Shown: positions 23,461-36,492, counted from the stretch's first letter. The stretch: DNA of 64,000 nt from Nymphaea colorata (GCF_008831285.2 NC_045142.1:20215354-20279353), one strand, 5' to 3'. Made by a program: numbers and translations. Notes: a model not told the origin generated them from the sequence alone.

Positions 23461-24180
23461 AAGGGTAAAATGGTCTATTGTTACAAATAGGACCGACTCT
23501 GTTTTGAGTGATTTCGTGCTCGTTTTAGATCCAGATCGGCTTGATTCATCATCGACGCATTCTAGTCTATGCTCGAGGCTTGGATCAAGGATTAGGTGAG
23601 TGGTTTAAATTCAAAACACATTTTTGGCATGAGAATGAGACATCAAACAAAGGGAAGGTTTGTGCATGCACGCATGGCGCTCGATAGCATTGAAGTTTGT
23701 TGTTTTGGTCTCGACTTTGAATTTTGAGTTTCAAATTCTTGAAATCGATTTAGACTTTGGTTTTGGATCTAATTTAGATCCAAGAGTGGCTTTATGGGTC
23801 TGTTTTCCTAGTTTGGACATAGTTTTGTTCGTGGGGTTTAGTTACGGACTTTGGCTTCATATTTCGGATCAAGGTCTGCGTTTTAGATTTAGGACATGGG
23901 TTTGGATTTGAATCTTGGTCTAAAGTTAGATTTTAGACTTGAATCTTGTGTTTCGACTTAGACATGGGTCCAGAGATCCGTTTTGGATTGAGTAGTCCTG
24001 AATTGGACTTTGGTATGGATATAGAAGTCTGTTTGGGTCTAGGGTTGGGTTCAGGTCTAAAATTAGATCCAAACCATTGTAAAAATGGTTTGACTAACTG
24101 AGAATCTGGTTTGAGTAATATAGTCTTTTGGAAAAATTTGAGTTGATAACATGATATTTTCTGATTTTTACTTGACATGT
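23461..24180. other. Degenerate repeat tract rich in TTTGGATC/TTAGATT motifs
   Basis: Words such as TTTGGATCTAA, TTAGATTTAGGAC, TTTAGACTTGAATC and GGTCTAAAG recur irregularly for about 500 bp. It resembles decayed LTR sequence, but no boundaries or target duplications were found. Confidence 0.35.
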
Positions 24181-24199
24181 GTAGTCATTGATTAATCAA

Positions 24200-26560
24200 A
24201 TGTTCTAGCAAAAATGGCAGTAATATTTGCAGCACAAATGGAATCAGATGAGTATGAAAATTTGTATCTTTTGAAGTAGTCTGCAGAAAGGAATTCACTT
24301 TATGCTTTCATTCTTGTGGAATTAAGAATATATTCTTCTGCACCAGGTAAGTTGTGCGTTGTTGTTCTTGTGGTGAAAACAGTTGAAAACGTAGAAATGG
24401 CTTGTCATGGAAAAGATCCTGATAGGTATGCCAGTCCAGCCAGAAAATAATCCAACACTTAGAAATGAATTGTTTATCATAGGAACAAAAGTTCTAGACT
24501 TTTGTCACCTATAAGTACAATTGGGTTTTATTTGATCATAATTGTGTGTTTCTGGTTAGAATCTTAGAAATGACACATTTTGTTTATCTTTCATTATCTC
24601 TTCTCTTAGTCCGACTACATTTGATCGTTTTGAGGCCTTTTTCTGTGTGAAACTGACAATTCTCATAATAATGCCATGTTAATTCTTATCAAATACGAGG
24701 TTGAAGTTCTATTTGATTTGATGTCAAAGGTGTTGTTGCAAGAGGGCATCCTAGATTATCTTGAAAGGACAGTGTGGATACATATAAGGTAATTTGGTGG
24801 TATTTGCTACACTTGTTTTTTGCAGATGAATCCTAATTTGACATTTGGTTTCTTCAGAGTTGTCAAAGACTCCAAGGTGACATTATTTGAAGTGATAATG
24901 TCGTACACATTTAAATTAGTTCTCCATTTATTTATGTATTACATATAGCTATTTATCTACGTATTTATATCTATCTTTTAATGCATGTTTATTTATATTT
25001 TTATAGACATGCTATCTTGCATATGCTATGGTGGTCATACTCTATAATGCCTCTATCATCTTTCTTCTTAATCTATAAAGGTTTCACGAGTCAGTTTTCT
25101 AATAGTGTGTCTTGTAAGTTATAGCTAAGTCAAAGAGAATATCAAATGTTTCTAGTAGGTGCAGCTACAAAGTATTCTACATTTCAAGCATGTTTTTTTA
25201 CCATAGCATCTGCTGGTTGTGTTTTGGATATTCATTTGTTGATTAATTCCTTTGGGTCCTTGAAATTGGTTGCAGTAGATTGTGGTTAACCGTTAACCTA
25301 TGTAATCTTATAACTCCCTGACAATCTATAATAAGCCATTCAATATGGTTTTGAGTTCTGATATTTGGTCTCTTCTCTCTCTCCCGTGTTTTACATGATG
25401 GCCAATATTTTTGTATGATAATTGTGCTAATTTTTTTAGTATAAGTTTCGGATATGGTTTTGCAAATTGCTCTATATATGAGATGGCTGCACATCATCTA
25501 GCATTCAAAGCTTTTGTAAGACCTACTCTCTTTGATCCATTCAACATACTTTGTATGCATGAACATATTTATTTGAAAATCAATACAATCTACTTATTTA
25601 TTTAGAATTTTATGACTTTGTACTTTTTGATATGCCACCTTATACTGAACAACTTCAAGGCCTTCCTCCTGCAACACATGGGTAAGATGATTATTCATAG
25701 TCTCATTACTATGTAGCACTGGTATGGATGTAAGAATTCCTTTTTGCTGATGTCCGTGCCCTAATTGCTGCCCATAGAGCGTCCAAGATCTGTTGGGCTT
25801 ATAGCTTTTATACGCCCATTGCCTTCTTGCTCTTTTTAGTAACCTTACTTGGGATAATGCTGATTTTATTTCTAGAATGGTGTTACAGGTGGCCAACGCA
25901 CTCAACAAGTAGAATTAGTGGTGAAATTATAAATATTATTCTTAAGACTGATGTAATCTACTTACTACTTAGTATACCTGTTGAAACACACAGTTGCTAT
26001 TCGAGACATGGTGCATTTGCAAAGAGCTGCCTCTCTTTTATGTAACAATATATATTCTCATGATTTGATTTGTAAACTACTTTGCTTCTAATACCTTAAG
26101 ACTGTAACAGTTTGAATTTAAGAATTTCCTCCTTTTCTTTGTACTTTCATCAGTATCAAGTCAATTTTAGTAGGAACTTGCATTTTGTCCCTTGATGGCA
26201 TGAAGCTGGTTTTGACTTAGTTGATCATGAGTTAATTTCTCTTCTAGAGAACATCTGAGTCATCTCATCAGATCTGAACTAGTTATGGTCCTATCAGGCA
26301 CTGCAGATGTGGATGTCAGCAACGAGTGGAGAGCTAATCAAGATCTAGACTCGATGGGCTTGATTGATTCACAGAAGCTTGTCCTTTCTAAGGTGCATGC
26401 TAGATTAGTTTCTTCCTCCTGTAGAAGCTTGTCATATTGATTGAGGCTGGTTGGTTCTTTGTGCTGAAAACTGATTTATTCTTTGATCTTGTAGGCAGAA
26501 GTTAATGTGGAAATCAAGAAGCTTACTGCCCACCCAACATTGTTGATGGAAAGCCTTGCT
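24200..26560 (+). pseudogene. Exon-like remnants of an unidentified multi-exon gene
   Basis: Several short frames end or begin at good splice sites. A stretch ends ...GCACCAG|GTAAGT (24347). LLQEGILDYLERTVWIHIR is followed by AAG|GTAATT (about 24790). LKHTVAIRDMVHLQRAASLL lies near 25980-26040. DVDVSNEWRANQDLDSMGL ... QKLVLSK has donor AAG|GTGCAT (26391), then acceptor CTTGTAG| (26495) and AEVNVEIKKLTAHPTLLME. The last two join in frame. I do not recognise the protein. Pieces lack continuous frames upstream, so a decayed gene or a captured gene fragment is more likely than a live gene. Confidence 0.35.
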
Positions 26561-26802
26561 TGATTACATCAAATACATCATTTTTCCATGGTTGGGATGT
26601 TTGAAGTAGAACAGGAGGAAAGAATGGTGGAAACAAGTAAATTTTAACGATTCTTTCTTTTATAAAATGCATTCTTAATACAGACTTGGTAGGGATGTCT
26701 AATCTGAATCTGTCATTTTTATACATGTAAATTTTCATATTTACATTTATTTGCAACAGTTTTCTCAACATGGGCACGTCATTGGATAAAAGCAGGGAAT
26801 GA

Positions 26803-27099
26803 CTGTCCCTACGCCTGGGCATCTGGCCAGCGCCCGACGCCAGAAACCCGAGCCCGGGCCTGGCTCGATGCTCAAAACCCAAGCTTGGACTCTACCCTAT
26901 TAAAATATATATATATATTTTTTAAATACAAAATAAAAATTTTGAAATACAAAATACATTTTTAATAATAATATATATATTATTATTAAATAAAAATAAT
27001 ATAAAAATTTTAATCGAGCTGACCCGGGCTTGTTTTTTCGGGCCCAGGATCAAACGGGTACCCGGCTCTGGGGCCGGATGACCAGGCTTTCCTGTCCCT
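26803..27099. mobile_element. hAT-type MITE (281 bp) with 8-bp target duplication
   Basis: CTGTCCCT is repeated exactly at 26803-26810 and 27092-27099. Between them, the ends are imperfect inverted repeats: left GCCTGGGCATCTGGCC, right (minus strand) GCCTGGTCATCCGGCC. The middle is AT-rich and contains no coding sequence. An 8-bp duplication with GC-rich inverted ends is typical of hAT-derived non-autonomous elements. Confidence 0.85.
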
Positions 27100-28075
27100 G
27101 CACTTCTAAAATGTCGGCAGGTGATCAGAGGCTACTGGCAACGACCATTCAAAGTTTTTTCCTACAATGCAAAGGACAAGTGCGAGTCTTGGTTTTTGTG
27201 AGGGGATGAGTGTTGGCAATGGCAATAGGGTTATTGGGTGTTGCCACTAGCTTGTTTTGTTGTTGTGGTTGTATTTGTTCACCAGGGATCTGATCAGGCT
27301 GGGACTCCTTTCATCCGACCTTAAATGTACAATTTTTAATGTATGTGGATTTAAGATCCATGTTACATAAATCTTTGGTTGTTTAAGCTGAGGATCTTTT
27401 AAAACACAACTTTTAATGGAGCATTAAAAGCTATCAAATACAACTTAAAGTATAAAAGAGGATCAAAGATTGAGAGCATCAATCTCTCAAATCAACCAGA
27501 CATAAGAACACCAGCCATGGATGCACAATTTTCTTCGTCACTTTCGATGCAAATTAATTGCTAGCATTTTTTTCTAAATCTTAACCCAAAAAAATGTTAT
27601 CAATTAAACATTGGCATTATTTTGGTCAAATGACTGACAAATTATTAAAGTTTTTATTTGGTAATTAATGACAGCCGGGCCCAATAGCATTCGGCCGACC
27701 TTGTTTTCTGCGTTAAGGCAGAACCAATTAAAATTAAAATATAGAGCTCTTGCCTATTGATTGAGCCTATTCTGTATAAGGTTTCTCACAATTGCAGGTT
27801 CATTCAAATTCAAGTGAGTCATCCTCAGTGGCAGAATGGCTGGTGCCTCTCAAACAATAGTTATGTTCATGTTAATAATTTCATATATTTAAGGCAGCTA
27901 CTTATGCAGTAGGATGGTTATTTTGTTATTTCGTATCATTAAAAGCTGCTGTAAAAAGGTGTATTCCATCGCTAAATGCCATGATTCAAACAACTGGTCA
28001 TTGCAAATGCAGTGATGGGTTCTATCAACCAAAAAAAGGACATGTAGATAGCCAGCTGGTTTCAATTCCTTTATA

Positions 28076-28131
28076 CATACATACATACATATATATATAT
28101 ATATGTATGTAGTACTTTATACATACATACA

Positions 28132-28167
<36 letters not shown>

Positions 28168-28172
28168 TATAT

Positions 28173-28205
<33 letters not shown>

Positions 28206-28344
28206 TATATATGTACATACATTCCTTTATACATACATTCCTTTATACATACATACATACATTCCTTTATACATACATACATACATACATTCCTTTATAC
28301 ATACATTCCTTTATACATACATACATACATTCCTTTATACATAC

Positions 28345-28402
<58 letters not shown>
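28076..28402. repeat. (ATAC)n / (AT)n / ATTCCTTTATACAT microsatellite-minisatellite
   Basis: About 325 bp of CATA units, AT runs and a higher-order unit CATTCCTTTATACATA at about 28221, 28237, 28261, 28289, 28305 and 28329. The long frames on both strands (YIHTYIHTY-type and MYVCMYVC-type) are simple translations of the repeat and not genes. Confidence 0.97.
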
Positions 28403-28403
<1 letters not shown>

Positions 28404-28967
28404 GTACTTGTAAGTTTTAGTCACCAGAAATTAAATTGTATTGGTTCGTCCTAATTGGATGCAAGGGCCAGGCGACTTTTATTTGAATCCCTTGAATATT
28501 CAGGAATGACCCGGCCAATCCATTGTCAATTACCCATCTTACCCTTGAAGATGTTTAAACGATGAGGACATGCTTTCAGTTTCCAGTCGACCTGATCGGA
28601 TCATATGAAAATCCCACTAAAGGAACTGAGTCCAGCTTTATCACAATATAATTTTTGACTAATGGTAATATGTTACAATGTTAGCTGGTGTCTTGAAATT
28701 AGTGACATATACAGTGGATTAAATTATTTATTTAATTATCGATTTGATATCTCAATAAAGCGAGGGGCTCCCTCGTTAGTTTCCCAGCAAAAAAAATTAC
28801 CTACTTGATATCACAAGCAGTGGCTGCCGGATGGGCATGCAGACCAATTACATTATGATACTTGAATATATATGTTAGGTACCGGAAGACCTAACCCACA
28901 CACCCACCCCCGCCCAGGTTCTTGGATTGCCTTCTTGACAAGTAGCGACCTATGTCACAATGGTATG

Positions 28968-30010
28968 GTTACGGGTGCGGGTATGGGTACGAGTATAGGT
29001 ACAATATTTTTGTAAATATTGATACGATGGTATAGTGTATATTATATAATTTTATGTAATTTTAATTCAAAAAATTGAAAAAACCAAATGATATCATCAC
29101 ATTAAGACAATGTTCCTTCCATAAATCCATAGATAATATCATAAGTCAATAAAAAAGAAAAACATAAAATGTTCCTTCCATAGATCCTTTTTCAGTGCAA
29201 CAACAAAAATATGTCTTGGCGTTGGAGCTTTCTAATCAGTGCCAAACTATAATTACATATGATATATCAAAGAGAAACCACAAGAAGATACCTGCTGCAG
29301 TGTTAATCCAAGGAAAAACAACAACACTTGAAGCAATAAAACCGATTTCAATGTCAATATGCCATGAGAAATCACAAATCAGAAATGTATAAAGACACAA
29401 CGACTTTGAATCATGTTTATTTTCATCCTATGATGGATAAATCAGATGAAAAGGAAGACTGAGCACTAATAACAAACCCCATTACACGTGCACAAGCTGT
29501 CAAACCCCCAAAAAAATTCGGGCAACCCTAAAAACAACCAAAATTGTACAGAAATTTTGCATATTAGGCAGCCATTAAATGTACTAAACCTGTCGTCGAT
29601 GACTCACCGGCCATCGCCAATCACCAGCCACTGACCATGCTCCTAGACGTCTGTTGGCAGCTGCCCAAACTCTCAAACAGAACCCTAAAAACTGCCTAAT
29701 AAAGTAACCATTCGTTGCCAGTCGCCGTCCGTTGCCGTTTGCTGTCCGTCGCTGGTCACCGTTCATCGCCAGCCACCATCTGCTGCCGCTGCCCAAGGTC
29801 GCTGCAAGCACTCACCGCCGAGGGAATGAACAAACTCAAGACGGAGAAGGAAGGCGTCGCTCCATCGGTTTTTTTTTTTAAGGCTATGATATGGTCTGGA
29901 TCTGGTTTTGACCTGGAACCAGATCCAAACATACCAGCACGTACCGAAAACTGTATTGCTGTACCAGCATACCGGTACCGGTACACCACCCATTTGGGAC
30001 AATCACAGCC
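28968..30010. mobile_element. Probable insertion of about 1 kb within S copy 2
   Basis: S copy 3 reads continuously through ACAAGTAACC...CACAATGAGCAGCCATTCCACATTT (62128-62169). In copy 2 the left half stops near GTCACAATG (28962) and the right half resumes near ACAATCACAGCC (29999). The inserted ends share GGTACG/GGTACC-type words (left TACGGGTGCGGGTATGGG, right ends in CCGGTACCGGTAC), suggesting weak inverted ends. Inside is a GC-rich stretch (29580-29850) with GCCGTC-type codons and no recognised protein. The class is unknown. Confidence 0.45.
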
Positions 30011-30297
30011 ACACATTTATTTTCCACATTAGTTTTCCAAAGAAAGAGCAAACTGATCCGTTCGGTGACGTTTGACCAGACGGGGCACAACCCCTGTACT
30101 GACCGACACGATCCAATGTCATTGGACATGGTAGGGGTGTAAAAAGAGAGGCCCAGGCCGTCGCCGAAAAGAACTCATGGGACTAGAAATATGATTATTT
30201 AATAAAATATAGAATTCTGCATGCCATGCCAATTATAATTTGATCAAATATTTAACAAGAGGCAAATGTCTGATTCCTTTTACTGAAGTTGTAGTTC

Positions 30298-30411
30298 CAT
30301 CTGCCATCTGTATTTGTGTTTTACTGATATTCTACTTGAACCACTGGCCCTTCGCATCTGCCATCTGCATTTGTGTTTTACTGACCTCCTACTTGGACCG
30401 CCGGCCCTTCA
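30298..30411. repeat. 57-bp tandem duplication
   Basis: CATCTGCCATCTG...CTTCG at 30298-30354 is repeated at 30355-30411 with a few substitutions. S copies 1 and 3 have a single unit. Confidence 0.9.
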
Positions 30412-30731
30412 CAAGTATAAGTGTTACCATTTCTTTGGCATACGTGGTTATTGGTTCATCCCAACGAAGTCTTTGTTCCTAATGGTCGCTTCGATATCCG
30501 GCATTTATTAAAAACCCTTCGAACGGAGCTTTTAGCTATCGTGTAGGCTTTTTGGCCGTCCGATTGGTTCCTTGCTTCTTCTCTACGGCTTGTTCTCTAT
30601 TTTCTTTTGTTTCATCCTTTTTTAAAGTTGTATTATGTGATCAATTACTCTTTGGATGTTTTTAGTTTCAGTTAATAAAAACTCTCTCTCTCTCTCTCTC
30701 TTTCATTTTCTCTGGTGTGTGCATGTGCATA

Positions 30732-30766
<35 letters not shown>

Positions 30767-31222
30767 AGTCCATAAAGAACATACCACTTAAGTAAGGGAC
30801 AGAAGCCAGACCTATTAAATTTTTTTTTTTTTGTAATTTAGCACTACCTTAAAATATATGTGGTGATAAACATGTATTAAGTTAGTTATTGTTTATTTTA
30901 TTAAATATACTGTAATAATTAAAAAAGGAATGACTCTTAGATTAAATTAGTGTTTATAATGAACACATTAAAAGATTCACATTTTGTTCGAAACACTTTT
31001 TAACACAAATATAAGAAAAATAAATGGTGATCTGGTTTTTTGGGGGTTATCCAACCATCTAATCATGGTTGCCCAATCTAACTTCACAGATAGTTAAGAG
31101 AAAAAATAAAACAGAAAAAAGTGACATGTGTTTTCATTATTTATTATTAGTTACACACACACATATATATAATTTTCAATGACATTGCAATCTCTTCTAT
31201 AACAAAAAAGATTGAGAAAAGT

Positions 31223-31412
31223 CCTATCGTGTAAATTAATCATTTCAGTTGAACAGGATGGTTCGCCTTTTTTTGACTTCTCCACCACTAAAAGTGAAAG
31301 TGTGGTGGAAGAAAGAAATAAAGTGACAGCTCCATGCCTTTTGAGTTCTTATGCATGTCTAGAAAGAGGGAGAGAGAGAGAGAGAGGGAGCGAGAGCAAA
31401 CAGAAAGATGGG
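31223..31412. repeat. Z repeat, copy 3
   Basis: First Z unit of S copy 2, matching 12301-12480. Confidence 0.8.
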
Positions 31413-31920
31413 AATTCCTTCCGGCAATAGCTAGTGTTGATCGACGATCATGACGATTCATGAGGACCATGGGGTAGGTACTGTGAATAGCTTTAAAATA
31501 GGGAAGGGAAGTTGGTCAATCAAGGCAGGGCATCTTTCAGATGTGGTGTCATTAGCATATCAGTTTTCTACATGCTTTTGTGGTTGATGCTGACTTGTGT
31601 TGAAGTTGGTGATATACGTGAGAGACTTCCTACATGAAAAAGGACGAAAAGTTGTGGAAACTTGTTCTTTTGCTTGAGGAGTCATATTTAGCACTTGGTA
31701 AGTCCTATAAAAAAGACGTCAATTGCTTCTGATGTAACAGATTTGGATTTTTTCTGGTTGTCATGGTGTTCATAATCCCTGTTCTTCCATAGCCACCATA
31801 TTGCCATGGGAAACACAATCTTCCAACTTCACATACGTATTTTGATTCGAGCCTTTTTATTCCACCTCTTAAGTCTGCGTCTCTGCCTCCAAGTCTGCAA
31901 CTTTAATATCAAGGATGATT

Positions 31921-32106
31921 GAACTGTCATATAATGCATATTAATGGTTCTATTCAACAGGGTGGCTCCTTTTTTTTTTTGGCTTGTCTACCACTGAAAG
32001 CGAAGTGTGGTGGAAGAAAGAAACAAAGTAACAGCTCATGCCCTTTGAGTTCTCTGGCATGTAGAGATAGAGACAAAGAGAGGGAGAGAGGAAAAGGATG
32101 GGAATT
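31921..32106. repeat. Z repeat, copy 4
   Basis: Second Z unit of S copy 2, matching 12955-13097 and 63116-63253. Confidence 0.8.
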
Positions 32107-32372
32107 ACATGTTTTATTCTTATTTTAAATAGTAGTCTGTGCTGGCAAGTGGGAGAGAGAGATGAGTTAAAATGGCACCCCCAAGTAATTTTATAGGAAA
32201 TAAGTAGTTTTATAGGAAATGGAACATAGATTAAACAATGCACCAACCTGTTAAGCTCAAAGAAATAAGACACAAAAATACAATTGGCCTCATAGATGGC
32301 TCATTGTTTGAAATTATTGGGTTGTACAAGAGGGTGAGCAATAAGCCGAGCACCAAATGAGTAGTTAGGTAC

Positions 32373-35300
32373 TGATATGTGCCTAATTTTGGCAGTGCCA
32401 CGAAGCCAGCCAGCAGTGTGGCCGAGGACACCCGTACATAGCTGACAAGCGGAGTGGACTGCAGTTGGGCATGCTGAATACCAAAGGACAAGCTGAGAAC
32501 ACTAGAGTTTTGCTAGGTTAACCCTGGCGTGGAGCGCCGAGAACAATAGGGTGCGGCTCAACGCATGGCCGAGGATGGACGAAACCGAAGAAGAGGCATG
32601 CGAAGGTGACCGCTAGTGCTGAGAAGTGCTCGGCCGAGCATGGCGCCAGCAGGCGGCAAGGGCCGAAGGCGAGATAGAGGCAATTGCCGTGGCAGCAGGG
32701 CAGCTAACCATGCCATGGATAGCCGAGTCAGGATGGCCAAAGGTGTCGACCACGGCGCCCACACGTGTCGGGTCAAGCGCACGCAAGTGGGTGGCACCAC
32801 GTGGCACCTAGGCGAGGTTAAGGGACCAACTCTTGGATTCCCTTTAGGCAACACTCACGCGGCTGTAGCAGGAGGTGAGCGTTGAGCAGCAAAGGCCGAA
32901 AGGGGAAAGTCTGAGCTGGGTTCGAGTTCCTTGGAGATTGAAGATCAGAATAGTGGACTACAACCCGGTTTAGGCCAGACCAAAGCGGATATCGAGTCCT
33001 TTACCAGAATGACGGAGCAGCCTAGGGCGAACCTTGGTAAGTTACTCCTTGGATTCACAAGTCCGAGATCTTTTGGAGCGGTCGCAAACGGATCAACATC
33101 GGCCCCCATGTTTGATTTGCTTTAGCACTTTGTTTTAGTTGCTTTTGTAATGTCTCGGTTTGAGACACTTAGAATTGTTTTACATTTGTCTCGTCTCAGG
33201 TTAGAGCTTTAGAACCAAGACATTTTTGATGTATATAAGTCTTGTCCAAAGGGGAAACCCTAATCACGTTTTATGCCAATGAAGAATTGAGTATCATTTT
33301 CTCTCTCCTTCTCCACATGGGATTGTCTTCTCCACTTGTCCTCAACCGGCATGGCTGGAGTTCTTGTTTCACCCACGGGCTTCCTCTTTCTCTTCATCTT
33401 CTCTCTTTTAAAGTCCTTTCTTCCATAGCCGAGCGGATTCAAGGTTGTAGATCTCGCGAAGGGGCTACCGGCGACCCCCTTCAACGGTTCTTCATACCAA
33501 CTACGTATCCCGACCAGCAAGGTATTGTTCAATCCACGGTGCATTCGTCCTAACCACAAGGATGTTTAGAAGGTGGGATTGATCTAAGGGAAGGCTGCAT
33601 AGGAGGACGACGTTCAACACTTGGGCGATTTCTTCCTACGTAGCATCGATGACCGGCATCCTTTGAAGATAGGAAGGTGCCTGTTCTCCCCTTGGTACTT
33701 CCATTCGAAGGTTGTTCTATAGATCTGAACCAACTAGCCCTAAGGCACACGATCTGGCCCAACTTGCATGGTCCGTGGGTGTGAAAAAGGAAAAACTTGT
33801 TCTAGATCCTAGATCCGGTGAAGGAAGAAGCTGCTTAGGGCCCGCGGTTCTATCCTTTCCATGGGGCAGTTCTACATCGGAATCTTAAGGCTGAATCCCA
33901 AGTTTGATAGAGACATCTCTAACCACCGAAAACCCTCATACAACATCTGTAGTGGAGAAGGGATTCGAGAGAAAGCTATCATTCAACGCCATCGAGATCC
34001 TATTCTTCAGTCGGATCTAAGCTGCTGGAACCGCCGCAACCACAACTAGAACAAGGGGTTCCAGCGAAACTGGTGGGCAAACTCATACGAGGCGCATATC
34101 AGTTTGGTCTCCCATTAGTTACTAGTGTCTTGGCCTAGTTTGGCCGGAATCGGAGGTGTAACGGTGGAGTTGTGCGAGACGGATGAAAACCGGCTGTGCG
34201 TCGGCAACTTTCAGGCCACACCTCGCCGAAACAGCTGTTGCCCCAAAACATTCTAGGACTTCCCTTGGGTTACAACGCCATATTTTCTTAAGGTGTAATT
34301 CGTAAAGGGCAGTTCTGGCTTTTCATTGAGAGATCGTGCTAGGTGTTGAGAAACCCTAGCCGTCAGCCACATTTTGCAACTCTCTCGCTGCCAGAATTGT
34401 TGGAAGGAGCAGCCTCTATTGCACGCCAACTGTCCTCTTAGTAACGCTCCACCACAAAGGCAAGTCCCCCTCTAGTGTGTCCCACTCCTAGCCATTCCAA
34501 AAAGGTAGAAGGCAGCCACCTCCACGCGCTTCCCCTTTCCCCAATTTCCATAACTGCCCCGAGATCCTAGCCCGTGATCTCTGAGCTCCAAAACAGGAAA
34601 CCTTCCACGCCCGATTATCCCTTGCCATATCCGACCCTTCATTCACCCACGCGCTTTCCAATTTCTCCACCCGCCATACCTTTCCATACGGCCCCTCGTC
34701 CTTCCTATCCATAATACACAACCCTCTTGCCATAATCCGAGGCCACCTCATCACTAGCCATTGCCAACGTGAGATTTTCCTAATGTAGGGGAAGTGTCAC
34801 ATCCTTGCGCTAACCGACCCTAACCCTAATCATCCATCATTCCCATCCTACCCTCGCCCTCTAGACCTAACATCACCGCATGCCACCTCATTCCCATCCT
34901 ACCCTCGCCCTCTAGACCTAACAGCACTGCATGCCACCTATATATTAGCCAAACCCGAACCTACCTCTCTTAACCACAACCGAGCCTAGCATTTGGCTGA
35001 GCCCAGCCAATGTCATATCAGACCTAGCTCAGCTAAACCCAACTGAGACCCTCCTACTTATCCTCAACAATCCTCTAAGGCCGAATCAAGGAGCACCTTC
35101 ACCTTGGAGGAAACCGAGCCTCTATCCACCGGCGCCTACTCGTCACCGGCAAGAAGTGCCGTAGCCGAGAAGGATACCCCACTCGTATTGCAGCAGCAAT
35201 CGGCAGAAGCTTTCACTTCCCTCGGCCAGGTGGGCCGAGTCCTTCATCCTCGGTTGCTGAAATACTCGAAGGCTGCACCTAGCTGCCTGTTTTCACCTCG

Positions 35301-35812
35301 AGTCATTTGCTGCCCTAAGCCGGGACCAACTGGCAGGTATACTTCTTCCCTCCCTATAGCAGTGGGATTCTCTGATGTTTTGCTTTGTACCTGGCAATAG
35401 CCTTGGCATCCGCAGCGGTACTTCGGAGGCACAAGTGCCGAAGACATGACCACGGGCTGCTTGACCACCTACGGGCTTGGGTATGGTTTGGCCATCCTAG
35501 GCATGTATGACAGGATGTGTTGGATGTGCATGCTTGAATGGTTTGTTGAGTGAGGAGAGATATTCATGTATCGATCGTACTTGTACTAGCTTCACAACCT
35601 TATAGCAATTTGTAGTAGGTTCAAGCTTTTGGGTGGGCAACCTCTCCTGTATTTTACTTCCCATGGATTTTTGAGCCAGGGTTGCTGTCCGGCCGGGTAT
35701 TCATCTTGTAAATAGCATGTTTTTAGTTTTGTCCAACGGCTCTTCCGAAAGATCTTGGGAGAGGATCGGCATCTGGCAGAGGTCTTGGTCGATGCTGGGT
35801 CTGGTCCTAACA
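32373..35812 (+). mobile_element. 3.4-kb TG...CA insertion (solo-LTR-like), copy 2
   Basis: Flanked by GGTAC (32368-32372) and TGTAC (35813-35817). It starts TGATATGTGCC and ends CCTAACA, so both canonical LTR ends are preserved here. A TATATAAG box lies at 33232-33239. It has no recognisable gag/pol. Short frames at 32558-32885 and 34488-35400 are GC-rich and differ between copies by frameshifts, so none is supported as coding. Confidence 0.7.
33232..33239 (+). promoter_or_regulatory. TATA box in the solo-LTR-like element, copy 2
   Basis: TATATAAG, conserved with 3939-3946. Confidence 0.5.
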
Positions 35813-35872
35813 TGTACCCAGCTCATATTGAGTTGGGGCCTAGGGCAGCCTTTTGACCCAAGGGCTGGCCCA

Positions 35873-36492
35873 ATAAAAAGCCTCGTAAGACCTGTTTTAA
35901 GCAAAAGAAGTGAAGTATGCAACTTTAGTTTGAAAGTGGAGAGTGCTTCAGTACATAATGGATCCTTCAAGTCCCTTTTTCAACAGTACCGAGGAGTAAT
36001 CAGTCGTGACATAATCAAGATGGTTGAACTTTTCTTTGGAATAAGAAGAATGCTGAAGAAGTTTAACAACACTGTGATTGTTCTGATTCTCAAGATAGAA
36101 GGAGCTACAAGTGTATACCAGTAGCGACCTATTTCCCCATGTAACTTCTTATATAAGGTCATTTGAAAGTGCTGGATGGAGGATAAAAAGCCTCGTAAGA
36201 CCTGTTTTAAGCAAAAGAAGTGAAGTATGCAACTTTAGTTTGAAAGTGGAGAGTGCTTCAGTACATAATGGATCCTTCAAGTCCCTTTTTCAACAGTACC
36301 GAGGAGTAATCAGTCGTGACATAATCAAGATGGTTGAACTTTTCTTTGGAATAAGAAGAATGCTGAAGAAGTTTAACAACACTGTGATTGTTCTGATTCT
36401 CAAGATAGAAGGAGCTACAAGTGTATACCAGTAGCGACCTATTTCCCCATGTAACTTCTTATATAAGGTCATTTGAAAGTGCTGGATGGAGG
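35873..36492. repeat. 310-bp perfect tandem duplication
   Basis: 35873-36182 and 36183-36492 read identically by eye. Block A copies 1 and 3 contain one unit. The identity implies either a very recent duplication or an assembly artefact. Confidence 0.9.

Larger units (their letters stand above)
27595..32350. repeat. Block S, copy 2
   Basis: Collinear with S copy 1 (8910-13290), including two Z units (31223-31412 and 31921-32106). It is interrupted by a long microsatellite (28078-28402) and by an insertion of about 1 kb (about 28970-30010) absent from S copy 3. It contains a 57-bp tandem duplication at 30298-30411. It leads directly into block A copy 2. Confidence 0.85.

Noticed and set aside
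28076-28402. CRISPR-like regular array
   Set aside because: Units are low-complexity, spacers are not unique, and the genome is a plant nuclear genome.
28103-28420. 105-codon frame of Tyr-Ile-His-Thr repeats
   Set aside because: It is the direct translation of the ATAC/AT microsatellite; the opposite strand is equally open.
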